From an uncultured Bacteroidia bacterium (GTDB lineage Bacteria > Bacteroidota > Bacteroidia > Bacteroidales > UBA932), in NCBI GenBank assembly GCA_902784435.1, contig CACZUR010000015.1, positions 1 to 54,545 on the forward strand: a DNA stretch of 54,545 nucleotides, given 5' to 3'. Each line of letters opens with the position of its first letter. Within the stretch, counting starts at the first letter, position 1. Below the pieces are notes generated by a model. It saw only the letters and a program-made list of their open reading frames with translations. It ran no database searches and was not told where the DNA came from. The position numbers and the translations under genes are program-made. Positions 1 through 7,937 of the stretch are shown piece after piece.

Positions 1-752
1 TGGTCATCGGCATAATTGAAAAGGCCCGGCGTAGCGGCGTTGCCTTCCAATTTGCCGTTATTCACTGCGTTGGCCAGATATACCCGCACATTCCCTTCGG
101 CCATCGGCGTCCAGAAGGTCTTGGTATTGTGAGCTTCGTCTTCCGTTGTGATGGGATTATTCGGGTCCAAGGAAGCATAAGTGATATTGATGCTAACTTT
201 TGAGGCCAGGCGGCGAAGCGTAAGGCTGGCTACTGCTTTTCCGGCATCGGCACCGGTTCCCATAACAAAGCCGCCCTGGGCAGTCATCACAAAACGAGGG
301 CTGGGAATCACCTTCCAACCGTCCGGAGTATTGGCCAAGAAGCCGGTGGCATTTACAGTCTGTTCTTTGGCATTAGCCAGGGAGGTGACGCCGCTCAGGT
401 CTCCGCTATAGTTGGCCACGGCAAAGACAGTGGCGGTTTTCAGTTCATCCGCGGTGAAGCCTCCGAACGCCGTTAGGGTGGCATACGTTTGTTCGAAAGG
501 ACCTGCACCCGCAGTTATAACAGGGGTGAGGTACTTTGCAGGAGCGGCATCAACATTCTTGAAAACCAGCACCTGAAGGTTCTCTACATAGTTTTCATCG
601 GCATTGGCGGCCGATTTGGTTTCCAGGCCGTCCACCTCCAGGCGAATGATGACATCTCCGTTGCCGGCGGTTTCCACGGCATCTTCCCGGGTGCAGCCGG
701 TAAAGCAGCACGCGGCGGCCAGTGTAAATAACAGAATATATATTTTTCTCAT
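1..752 (-). CDS. Fimbrillin-family lipoprotein, N-terminal part (runs off window)
   Basis: The reverse strand is open from an ATG at 752-750 to the window edge (250 codons), so the 3' end is missing. The product starts MRKIYILLFTLAAACCFTGC, a type II signal peptide with a lipidated Cys at residue 20. It continues with the acidic, Thr/Gly/Asp-rich beta-strand style of Bacteroidales Mfa/Fim proteins (DVIIRLEVDGLETKS). It is a clear paralogue of the N-terminal half of the 5304-7934 product: same signal-peptide style, a shared LRR(V/L)A(A/S)KV segment and a shared YAD(N/D)H segment near the window edge. It begins 12 nt after the stop of the 765-2267 gene and is surely cotranscribed with it. By analogy it is an accessory or tip subunit of a surface fimbria; the function is inferred from family style, not shown. 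Confidence 0.8.
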   Translation of the reverse strand, partial: MRKIYILLFTLAAACCFTGCTREDAVETAGNGDVIIRLEVDGLETKSAANADENYVENLQVLVFKNVDAAPAKYLTPVITAGAGPFEQTYATLTAFGGFTADELKTATVFAVANYSGDLSGVTSLANAKEQTVNATGFLANTPDGWKVIPSPRFVMTAQGGFVMGTGADAGKAVASLTLRRLASKVSINITYASLDPNNPITTEDEAHNTKTFWTPMAEGNVRVYLANAVNNGKLEGNAATPGLFNYADD

Positions 753-764
753 AGCCAGATCCGA

Positions 765-2267
765 TTAGAAATTGATGTACTTGTAATCCCAGGTGCCGCT
801 GCCCCAGTTGCCACGGACGACCTCCGAGTTGATGGAATACTCGTTTCCGTCAACGATGACACTGAAGGAAAGGGTGCAGTTTTGGCCGCTGGTGGAACCG
901 GTGAGGTGGAATTCCACCAGGCCGGGGGCCGAATCCTCTCCGCCCCGGATGGTACCGGTGAGTTCACCGCTGCCGCTGGCAGGGTCTGAAGAGCCTGTAG
1001 GCAAATTGTCGCGGTTAACGGTGACGGTGGTCTTTACGTTGCCTGAAGGGTCAAGTACTTTAATCTTCCAGGTTTGGTCGTGCGGCTCATAGATGGAGAA
1101 CCTGTAGCTATGGGTGCCCAGATTCACTTCGTCCAAACCGGAGGCGTTCACTACCGGGTCGGTACCATAGGCGATGTTTCCGCTCAAGTCATCGTCCCAG
1201 TCTGTTGCCACGCCTTCCCGCAGGACGACGGGGGTGGTGTCATCCACGCTCCAAGTGCTGTTGGGGATGAGAAGGCCCTTGATGTAGTGCTTCTTGCAGG
1301 GGGCGAAGTTGATGTATCCGGCCGCGTTGGTTTCTGTATCCGCTGCGTTCTTCTTGAGTTTCAGCGAACGGGTGGAATCATCGGACAGCGTGAAGGTAAG
1401 GGTAAGGTTCGTGAGCACCTGCGGAAGGGCGAAAATCACGAACTCTACCTTTTCACCTACGGGAATGGTATAGTTGCCGCCGGAGAAAGTGAAGGTGGCC
1501 GTCATGCCCGTACCGGTGATATTGTAATTCCAACCGGAATCATAATAAGCAGTATAAGCGCCGTTGAGCGCCGTGGAAGTGGAAGTGAGGGTTACGCTTT
1601 TTATCACCTTGGCGGTTTCGGGTGCCACACCGGCTCCCGCACTGATATGGAATGCGGTGTAGGCGGGCTCGAAATTCAAAGTAATGTCGTCACCTTTGGA
1701 CTGGGCGTCATGAGCCACCAGATAGGCATTGGCCATGGAGGGATAATACACTGTGGTATTGGCGCCGGAAGAAATGGCATCAACCGTAGTGGCAGAACCT
1801 ACCTGAGCAGCGGGAATGGAGAGTCCTTCGAAATGAGCCGTGGAAGTGCCACGAACTGTCCCCGGAGTGGCTTCATCTCCACTGGGTGCAGGGTAGATGC
1901 TATAGAATTGATAAGTTCCGTCACCTTCCCATGAAAGGCCTCCCCTTGTGGGGTGTACCACACTCAGGGTGCTGGCTTTGCTGTTTTGCACAGACGGAGA
2001 AGAGATATCAGAAAGCTGATAATCGGCCCAATGATAGGTGTTGTCATTGGTGCAGGCCGCCTCCGAACTGTAGATACGAATCTTATCACCTACAACCCAG
2101 TTTATACGCTCCCAGTCTGATGCCAAATCTCCGCTGTACGCGGTCTTGGTCTGGCCGGGCTGGGTAGTGACGGCACTGAACCGGATGGTCCGTCCCGCAC
2201 CGCCGGGCTTCTGGCATCCCGCCAGGAGCACAAGGGCAGTTACAGCCCATAAATAACTTGTTTTCAT
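765..2267 (-). CDS. Fimbrillin-family lipoprotein (expressed copy in present orientation)
   Basis: The 500-residue product starts at MKTSYLWAV and has a hydrophobic core with lipobox LLAGC (Cys at about residue 19), so it should be an exported, outer-membrane-anchored lipoprotein. After the lipobox comes a segment typical of Mfa-like fimbrillins (IRFSAVT, TKTAYSG, then a WERINW..GDKIRIYS stretch), and the C-terminus has FSVIVDGNEYSINSEV. An in-frame ATG 24 nt upstream (2291) is possible, but the chosen start gives the cleaner signal peptide. It is homologous end to end to the 3927-5288 product. Codons for the lipobox and the next 28 residues lie in a near-perfect inverted repeat shared with that gene. 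First gene of a leftward operon continuing into 752-1. A Bacteroidetes-type promoter lies at 2357-2325. Major or anchor fimbrial subunit is the most likely role. Confidence 0.85.
   Translation of the reverse strand: MKTSYLWAVTALVLLAGCQKPGGAGRTIRFSAVTTQPGQTKTAYSGDLASDWERINWVVGDKIRIYSSEAACTNDNTYHWADYQLSDISSPSVQNSKASTLSVVHPTRGGLSWEGDGTYQFYSIYPAPSGDEATPGTVRGTSTAHFEGLSIPAAQVGSATTVDAISSGANTTVYYPSMANAYLVAHDAQSKGDDITLNFEPAYTAFHISAGAGVAPETAKVIKSVTLTSTSTALNGAYTAYYDSGWNYNITGTGMTATFTFSGGNYTIPVGEKVEFVIFALPQVLTNLTLTFTLSDDSTRSLKLKKNAADTETNAAGYINFAPCKKHYIKGLLIPNSTWSVDDTTPVVLREGVATDWDDDLSGNIAYGTDPVVNASGLDEVNLGTHSYRFSIYEPHDQTWKIKVLDPSGNVKTTVTVNRDNLPTGSSDPASGSGELTGTIRGGEDSAPGLVEFHLTGSTSGQNCTLSFSVIVDGNEYSINSEVVRGNWGSGTWDYKYINF
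2131..2233. repeat. Left inverted repeat of putative invertible segment
   Basis: This 103-bp stretch is the reverse complement of 3925-4027 with 4 mismatches; 2190-2233 is a perfect 44-bp match to 3925-3968. It covers the lipobox codons and the next residues of the leftward lipoprotein gene. Identity falls sharply on both sides, although the two genes remain homologous further downstream. An imperfect dyad sits at 2205-2231: 11-bp arms, 9 of 11 paired, around a 5-bp centre. This resembles a tyrosine-recombinase core site. Confidence 0.85.
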
Positions 2268-2324
2268 ACGTATGATTTTGTCTTTTTTCATCTTTTTAAC
2301 AGGCACACTACAATTTTAAACGCG

Positions 2325-2357
2325 TAAAGTTACGAATAATAATTAAAATGGGCACAA
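2325..2357 (-). promoter_or_regulatory. Bacteroidetes-type promoter of the leftward fimbrillin operon
   Basis: On the minus strand, TTG at 2357-2355 is followed after 22 nt by TAACTTTA at 2332-2325, a near match to the Bacteroidetes -33/-7 pattern TTG...TAnnTTTG. It lies about 58 nt upstream of the ATG at 2267 and inside the predicted invertible segment, so inversion would carry it to the rightward operon. Confidence 0.55.
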
Positions 2358-2409
2358 TTTTTTTGATTTTTCGGCCCAAAAAACGCCATTTTCAGTCCTT
2401 TGAGCCACA

Positions 2410-2431
2410 TGTTGTACAAATGTTGTCCATG
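2410..2431. repeat. Tandem 11-bp direct repeat, left of recombinase
   Basis: Two adjacent 11-mers, TGTTGTACAAA and TGTTGTCCATG, lie 5' of the recombinase gene. They match, in the same orientation, the tandem pair at 3873-3894. Their position inside the predicted invertible segment suggests accessory (arm-type) binding sites for the recombinase; this is inference. Confidence 0.4.
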
Positions 2432-2525
2432 AAAAGATTATTGAAAAGTAAACTGTATTTTTACGAAATGCAACACAGTACACGTTTTCAAATTTAATTT
2501 TTCAATTTTGGAAAGCATTTGTTTT

Positions 2526-3869
2526 ATGACTATCAGATTTGAGCTTCGGACTATGAAAAAGGGAACGGCTCCAGGCCGGAGCCCCCTGCATGTGAGTGTG
2601 TCGGACGGACGCTCTTTCCGCCAGAGACGGGTGACGCGGATTCTGGTGTACCCGGGCTGGTGGGACGGAAAATCGGCTGCCCTGAAAAAGAGGACGCCCA
2701 TCCCGGAGGTCGAGCGCGGGGCGCTGGAAAGGGAGCTGTGCGCCGTGAGCGCATTCCTTCGGGAAGCCTACGACGCCGGGGAGGGCCCCGTGGGCGCTTC
2801 CTGGCTGAAGGATGCCCTGGAGAACTACTATGCGGGAAAGGACGGCCGTTCCCCGGCAAGACGGGAGCAGGCCTTCGACCGCCTCTTCACCCTCTTTGCC
2901 AGTGGCCGCGACATTTCTCTGTCCAGAAGGCGGCACTATTCCGTGCTGAAGCGGATGATTCACCGTTATGAAATATACAGGCAGATTTCCACCCCCGAAA
3001 AGTCCCAATTCGCCTTCGATATTGACAAGGTAGACCTGGGCACCCTGCACAGCCTGCGGAACTATCTGAAAGACGAAAATCTGTACGCGGCCCGACATCC
3101 ACAGATTCTTCGGACGTACCCCGAACGGCGGCCCATCGGCCCGCGCAGCGACAATTATCTGAACAGCCTGTTCAAGCTGCTCAAGGCGTTTTTCTCCTGG
3201 TGCATCCGCAATGGGTATACCCGGAACTGGCCGTTTGCAGGCTTCGAAATGCCCCGGGAGGAGTATGGAACGCCCATTATCATGACCCTGGCCGAACTGG
3301 ACAGGCTATACCGGGCACCCATGCCCCTGCCCTCGCTGGCCTGCCAGCGGGACATCTTCGTGTTCCAGTGTCACGTGGGTTGCCGGGTGGGCGATCTGAT
3401 GGAATTGACCAAAGATTCGGTGCAGGATGGCGTGCTGGAATACATTGCCGCAAAAACGCTGCATTTCAGCGGACGCACGGTGGTGGTACCCCTCAATTCG
3501 GTGGCGCTGGAGATAGTTGAAAAGTACAAAAACCAACCCGGTTCCCGGCTACTTCCTTTCATCGATGAGCAGCGTTACAACGACCAAATCCGTGCCGCCT
3601 TCACTGCCGCCGGCCTCACGCGGGTGGTTACGTTGCTGGACCCGGTCACGCGCCGGGAGGTGCGGCGTCCCCTGAACCAGGTTGCCTCCAGCCACCTGGC
3701 CCGCCGCACTTTTGCCGGAAACCTCTATCGGCAAGTGAAAGATCCCGCGCTGGTGACCAGCCTCACGGGGCATGCCGAGGGCTCCCGCGCCTTCAGCCGC
3801 TACCGGGAGATAGACCTGGACATGAAACAGACCCTGGTGAAAATGCTGGAAAAACGGAAGGAACGGTGA
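2526..3869 (+). CDS. Tyrosine recombinase / site-specific integrase (putative invertase)
   Basis: A 447-residue phage-integrase-family tyrosine recombinase. The order is an N-terminal arm/SAM-like DNA-binding part (about 1-240) and a catalytic domain. The catalytic residues are all visible: Arg287 in GCRVGD, Lys310 in AAKTLHF, His390 and Arg393 in SHLARR, His416 in TGHAEG and Tyr426 in FSRYRE. ATG 2526 is preferred to an in-frame TTG at 2508 because MTIRFELRT is the usual opening of Bacteroidales recombinases of this class. The gene is divergent from the leftward fimbrillin operon. It ends 55 nt before the right inverted repeat and lies wholly inside the segment bounded by the two repeats. 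That layout (recombinase within its own invertible segment) recalls Hin, but with tyrosine chemistry. No excisionase or mobilisation genes are nearby, which argues against an ordinary integrative element. Confidence 0.92.
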   Translation: MTIRFELRTMKKGTAPGRSPLHVSVSDGRSFRQRRVTRILVYPGWWDGKSAALKKRTPIPEVERGALERELCAVSAFLREAYDAGEGPVGASWLKDALENYYAGKDGRSPARREQAFDRLFTLFASGRDISLSRRRHYSVLKRMIHRYEIYRQISTPEKSQFAFDIDKVDLGTLHSLRNYLKDENLYAARHPQILRTYPERRPIGPRSDNYLNSLFKLLKAFFSWCIRNGYTRNWPFAGFEMPREEYGTPIIMTLAELDRLYRAPMPLPSLACQRDIFVFQCHVGCRVGDLMELTKDSVQDGVLEYIAAKTLHFSGRTVVVPLNSVALEIVEKYKNQPGSRLLPFIDEQRYNDQIRAAFTAAGLTRVVTLLDPVTRREVRRPLNQVASSHLARRTFAGNLYRQVKDPALVTSLTGHAEGSRAFSRYREIDLDMKQTLVKMLEKRKER

Positions 3870-3872
3870 CGC

Positions 3873-3894
3873 TGTTGTCCAAGTGTTGTCCAAG
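3873..3894. repeat. Tandem 11-bp direct repeat, right of recombinase
   Basis: Two perfect adjacent copies of TGTTGTCCAAG begin 3 nt after the recombinase stop and end 32 nt before the right core dyad. They share the motif and orientation of the pair at 2410-2431. Possible arm-type recombinase sites. Confidence 0.45.
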
Positions 3895-3924
3895 GGGCCG
3901 CCAGGTGTATTTCCAATGCGTTTT

Positions 3925-4027
3925 TTGTGCTCCTGGCGGGATGCCAGAAGCCCGGCGGTGCGGGACGGGCCATCCGGTTCAGTGCCGTAACTTCCCAACC
4001 CGGCCAGACCAAGACCGCGTACAGCGG
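3925..4027. repeat. Right inverted repeat of putative invertible segment
   Basis: Partner of 2131-2233, in inverted orientation. It starts exactly where the rightward lipoprotein becomes homologous to the leftward one: upstream of 3925 there is no similarity. The core-like dyad GTGCTCCTGGC / GGGAT / GCCAGAAGCCC lies at 3927-3953 and encodes the lipobox (L-A-G-C). The reading frame through the repeat is the same in both genes, so recombination here would give in-frame chimeras. Confidence 0.85.
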
Positions 4028-5288
4028 CGTGGTGGACGCCAGCGGCTGGGAGCGAATCGACTGGAGCAACAATGACATTATCCGTATCTACAGTGACAAG
4101 GCGGTACGTGACAACGACCATGATTATCACTGGGCCGACTACAAGGTAAAAAGCTACGAAGACGGTACGGAGGTGAAGATTAGCAAGGCAGACCTTAACG
4201 CCAACACTACCGGTACGGACCTGAACTGGGGTGACGGCGGCCACAAGTTCTTTGGTGTATACCCTGCATCGGCCGGCGGTTCTGCCGCTGATATGGGTAC
4301 CGGAGCGGTCACCCTCAGCGGTGAAATCCCCACTGCCCAGTCGGGAACCCTTAGCACCATGTATATGACGGCATATGCCAGCGGGCAGACGGAATCTGCC
4401 GGCATCACCTTGCAGTTTACTCCTGCATTCTCTGCTTTCCATATCAGCGCGGGCTCGGATGTAGATATGACCATTCACAGTGTCACGCTGAGCGCAGCTA
4501 CCAATCCCATTGCGGGCGCCTTTTCCGGCTCTTGCACCTCGGAGTGGAGCTACAGCACTGTCAGCACCGAGAAAACCATCACTTTGGATATGGATGATTA
4601 TGCACTTTCCGCCGGGAATACCGTAGACCTGACCATCCTGGCCCTCCCCCTGGAAATGACCGGACTCACCCTTACCTTTGATGTGACACCTGACGGAGGT
4701 GCGCGTGGCAACCGCAACCTCGCCCTCAAGGTGGCCAAAGCCACTACCCTCTACGGTCACAACCTGGCCGCCGGCGATTTCATCATCTTCAACCCCTGCC
4801 GACAGGCCCGCATTTCGGGTCTGATTGTGCCCGGATGGAACTGGACGGTGGATAACGACACGGATGTATATATGCGGGCCGACGAAAACATCGACCCCTG
4901 GACCAACCAGGATTCCAGCATTTCCTATGGTAATACGGATCCCGTAATTAATGCCGGAAAACTCTCCGGCACCAGCCCCGATTTCAATTTCAACCTCTAT
5001 TCCCCGGTGGGCAAGCAGTGGAAAGTTACGGTGCTTACGGCTGCTTCCGGCGGTAGCGTCGCAACCGGTGTTCACCTGGTGCAGAAAGAAGGCGGTGTAG
5101 CTAATGGAAACGAAGGCGACGGTGTCCTTACCGGCACCATCGGCAGTCCCTCCACCGTGGAATTCACTTTGAGTGGCGCTTCCGAAACTTACTGGCTGTC
5201 ATTTAGTGTTATCATTGATGGTGTGGAATATTCCATCAACTCGGAGGTGGCCCGTAGCGCCGGTCCAAAGGAAATCACTCTTTCATAA
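3927..5288 (+). CDS. Fimbrillin-family lipoprotein, promoter- and signal-less (silent copy)
   Basis: This is a paralogue of the 765-2267 product, sharing VLLAGCQKPGGAGR, IRFSAVT, TKTAYSG and the C-terminal SFSVIIDGVEYSINSEV. It has no proper beginning. The first possible start in the homologous part is GTG 3927, which leaves only 5 residues before the lipobox Cys. The frame is open back to the recombinase stop but has no ATG and no hydrophobic leader. Homology to the leftward gene begins precisely at the inverted repeat (3925). Inversion of 2234-3924 would supply ATG and MKTSYLWAVTALVL in frame. I therefore call it an intact coding cassette that is off in this orientation. Read-through from the recombinase could transcribe the operon, but the product should not be secreted. 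It is followed after 15 nt by 5304. Confidence 0.85.
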   Translation: MLLAGCQKPGGAGRAIRFSAVTSQPGQTKTAYSGVVDASGWERIDWSNNDIIRIYSDKAVRDNDHDYHWADYKVKSYEDGTEVKISKADLNANTTGTDLNWGDGGHKFFGVYPASAGGSAADMGTGAVTLSGEIPTAQSGTLSTMYMTAYASGQTESAGITLQFTPAFSAFHISAGSDVDMTIHSVTLSAATNPIAGAFSGSCTSEWSYSTVSTEKTITLDMDDYALSAGNTVDLTILALPLEMTGLTLTFDVTPDGGARGNRNLALKVAKATTLYGHNLAAGDFIIFNPCRQARISGLIVPGWNWTVDNDTDVYMRADENIDPWTNQDSSISYGNTDPVINAGKLSGTSPDFNFNLYSPVGKQWKVTVLTAASGGSVATGVHLVQKEGGVANGNEGDGVLTGTIGSPSTVEFTLSGASETYWLSFSVIIDGVEYSINSEVARSAGPKEITLS

Positions 5289-5303
5289 TTGACGACAAGG
5301 AAT

Positions 5304-7934
5304 ATGAAAAAGATTTACATACTTGCATTTGTTATAGTATCAGCCCTTCTCGCAAGCGGCTGTGTTCGCGAAGAAGTCCGAGACAACGAAGGGAGCAACA
5401 AGGGTGAAGTAGTCTTCCGGGTCTCCCTGGACGGACTCACCACCAAAACCACCACGCCCGGCGAGGGTGCCGAGAATACCGTGAGCAGCCTGGATTTCAT
5501 CATCTTCGAAAGCGACGGTACCTTCTTGTACAAGTGGCACGTACCTGCCCCTACCCCTACTCCCGCCGGCTATTACGAACAGACCGCCAAGGTAAGTACC
5601 ATCGGCGGAAACACAGCCATCCTGCAGAAGGCAAAAACGCTAGCCATTGCCAACTACCCGGGCGACGAAAGTGTTTTTGCAGGCAAGACGCTTGCCCAGG
5701 TTCAGGCATTGGCAATGGTGGCCGACAACGGAACCACCAATGCCGCTTCCACCGGCAAATTCATTTATGCCCTGGCTGATGCTTCCTATCAAACCTTGAC
5801 CACCCCGTCCTTCGTGATGACATCTACCCTGGGCAGTTTTGACAAGGATGCCGATGATCATCTGGTTTCCGAGGTTACGCTCCGTCGAGTGGCTGCGAAG
5901 GTTACGCTCACGCTCAATTATGTCTATGATCCTAACGATCCGGAGGGAACGGCCATCACGACGCCTGGACCTACGATGAGCAACCACTCCACCACCACCT
6001 TATGGATGCCAATGATAGGAGACAACACACGCGTTTATCTTGACAACGGAGCCCTTGATGCCACCTTGAACGGTCTGGCTGCTACTCCGGGGGGGTTCCG
6101 TTATGCCGATAACCATCCCTCCTATGATACCAATACCACGAATCCCTTCTATACCTACCCGCTCTCTTGGACGGCAGGCAGTGATCGTGCGCCCTTCATC
6201 AAGATTATCCAGCCCTGGCACTATGTAACTGTGGATAATGATGATTCCACTCACCCCGTTCTTGACGAGAACGTGGTGGAATTATACTATAAGGTAATGT
6301 TCCCCGGCATCACTATGCTGGAATCCAACACCTGGTATCACCCCACCGTTACCCTGGATGTTCTGGGCGGCGAGGCCGACGACCCTGTGGAACTTACAGG
6401 AATTGGTATGGATATCCTTGACTGGGGCGATGTTCCGTCCACCGGAGCCGGAAGCCTCGAAGATATTAATCTTGAGCCTGCGAAATATCTGGTACCTGAG
6501 GGTCATAATTTTACTACTCATAACGGTCAAGGAGTTGTTATAAACTACACTGCTTCCAGTAAGCCGACCATTTCCGTGAACTCCATTTACAAACACGTAT
6601 ATACGAACGATGGAACGGACAAGAAGTATATGTACGATAAGGTGGAGAGTTATCCTTCAAGTGGAGTGTCTGACACCTATGTTGCTTTAGGTAATCCTGG
6701 CGCTTGGTTTACCAATACTTATGATGCTGGTACGAGAAAAGGAAAACTCACGTTGGAACATACTTTGTCAGGTCAGTTTTTTGAGACTGATGGAGTTACT
6801 CCTAAACCAAATTTCGCAGCCCGCCCTTATTTTTATAAGTTGACGTTGTCGCTTGCAGGTGTGAACGATCAAGAGATAAACATCACGCAATATCCTCCTC
6901 TGTCTGTTGAAGGTCAGATGTCTACGGGATGGGTTTGTGTCGGCGGACATGTTACAGAGGGCCTTGCATCCCATTATCGAAAATGGACATCAGGAGAATC
7001 TGGTAATCCCTCAGAGAAACAAGTGGAAGCGCCATATTATGTTGCTCTTCGTCGGTTTGATAATGTAACAGGTGGAACAAATAATAATAAAAGTATTGGC
7101 GCGGTTGATACTTATCGTTTACTCCCTGCGGGGACGAATCAATGTCAATGGCGTATCATTATTCATCCATCACCTTCCGCTGGTTATTATTTGGTAGATC
7201 CCAGAACAGACATATCTACGAATAAAACCGATGATAACGACCTTTATGAGTATATAAATCAACACCCGGAGAATAGTACTACTAGTATTTCAATCACGGA
7301 TTCTCCTTGTTTGGTTGGCGAGAGTTCTCCTATAGACGGAACAGTTTTAGAGAAAAACACATTCGATAAAAATCTAGAGATTAAGGGAGTTAAAAGTTAT
7401 AAACCCACAAAGAGAATTGTAGAAGAATCACCCAATGAGAATGTGGCAAATAAACTTCCCGGTCTTGCCCCGGAGTTTATGGTGGCCTCATCTTATGGAA
7501 AAACGACCAGAGTTGGATATGCGAATGCTGTGGTGAGATGTGCTGCATATCAAGAAGACGGTTACCCAGCTGGCCGTTGGCGTGTTCCCACAGAAGTAGA
7601 GATTGAGATGGCTCTGAAATTAAATGAAAGAGAAGCTATCCCGAACCTCTTTAATAATAATTATTGGGCATCTTCCGGTAGATACTACAATACTACTACG
7701 AAAAAATGGGTGAAACCCGCTGATGCGCGAGCGTTATTAAGATCAGATTCGTCCAATCCAATATTTGTCCGCTGCGTATATGACACTTGGTATTGGGGAC
7801 GTAATGAGGTAGATGAGCTTAAAACAACTAATTTTAGAAATCCATCAGACCCTGACTTCACAGAAAAAACTCAAAATCCACAGTATTATTGGTCTGGTTA
7901 TCGTTATAGCAGTAAAACCTTCATTACAGAGTAA
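5304..7934 (+). CDS. Large fimbrillin-family lipoprotein with variable C-terminal domain
   Basis: 876 residues from MKKIYILAF; a longer frame from 5289 exists, but this ATG begins the signal peptide. The lipobox LASGC predicts lipidation. The N-terminal half has the Mfa/Fim style (VVFRVSLDGLTTKTT) and is homologous to the leftward 752-1 product. The C-terminal part ends in a fold seen in Bacteroidales tip or FISUMP-like proteins: GRWRVPTEVEIEMAL, then NYWASSGRYY, then FVRCVYD. Base composition drops clearly after about 6480: that half is AT-rich with many AAT/AAA codons, unlike the first half, which suggests a mosaic gene with an imported distal domain. Second gene of the rightward operon. 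Role inferred: shaft-to-tip or tip adhesin subunit. Confidence 0.82.
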   Translation: MKKIYILAFVIVSALLASGCVREEVRDNEGSNKGEVVFRVSLDGLTTKTTTPGEGAENTVSSLDFIIFESDGTFLYKWHVPAPTPTPAGYYEQTAKVSTIGGNTAILQKAKTLAIANYPGDESVFAGKTLAQVQALAMVADNGTTNAASTGKFIYALADASYQTLTTPSFVMTSTLGSFDKDADDHLVSEVTLRRVAAKVTLTLNYVYDPNDPEGTAITTPGPTMSNHSTTTLWMPMIGDNTRVYLDNGALDATLNGLAATPGGFRYADNHPSYDTNTTNPFYTYPLSWTAGSDRAPFIKIIQPWHYVTVDNDDSTHPVLDENVVELYYKVMFPGITMLESNTWYHPTVTLDVLGGEADDPVELTGIGMDILDWGDVPSTGAGSLEDINLEPAKYLVPEGHNFTTHNGQGVVINYTASSKPTISVNSIYKHVYTNDGTDKKYMYDKVESYPSSGVSDTYVALGNPGAWFTNTYDAGTRKGKLTLEHTLSGQFFETDGVTPKPNFAARPYFYKLTLSLAGVNDQEINITQYPPLSVEGQMSTGWVCVGGHVTEGLASHYRKWTSGESGNPSEKQVEAPYYVALRRFDNVTGGTNNNKSIGAVDTYRLLPAGTNQCQWRIIIHPSPSAGYYLVDPRTDISTNKTDDNDLYEYINQHPENSTTSISITDSPCLVGESSPIDGTVLEKNTFDKNLEIKGVKSYKPTKRIVEESPNENVANKLPGLAPEFMVASSYGKTTRVGYANAVVRCAAYQEDGYPAGRWRVPTEVEIEMALKLNEREAIPNLFNNNYWASSGRYYNTTTKKWVKPADARALLRSDSSNPIFVRCVYDTWYWGRNEVDELKTTNFRNPSDPDFTEKTQNPQYYWSGYRYSSKTFITE

Positions 7935-7937
7935 CGG

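Noticed and set aside
2508-2526. TTG at 2508 as the recombinase start
   Set aside because: The ATG at 2526 begins the conserved N-terminus; the extension has no similarity to recombinases.
2131-4027. Ordinary gene duplication as full explanation of the inverted repeat
   Set aside because: The 103-bp identity (about 96%) ends abruptly, while the rest of the paralogues is much less alike; that favours a site kept identical by recombination, though conversion alone cannot be excluded.
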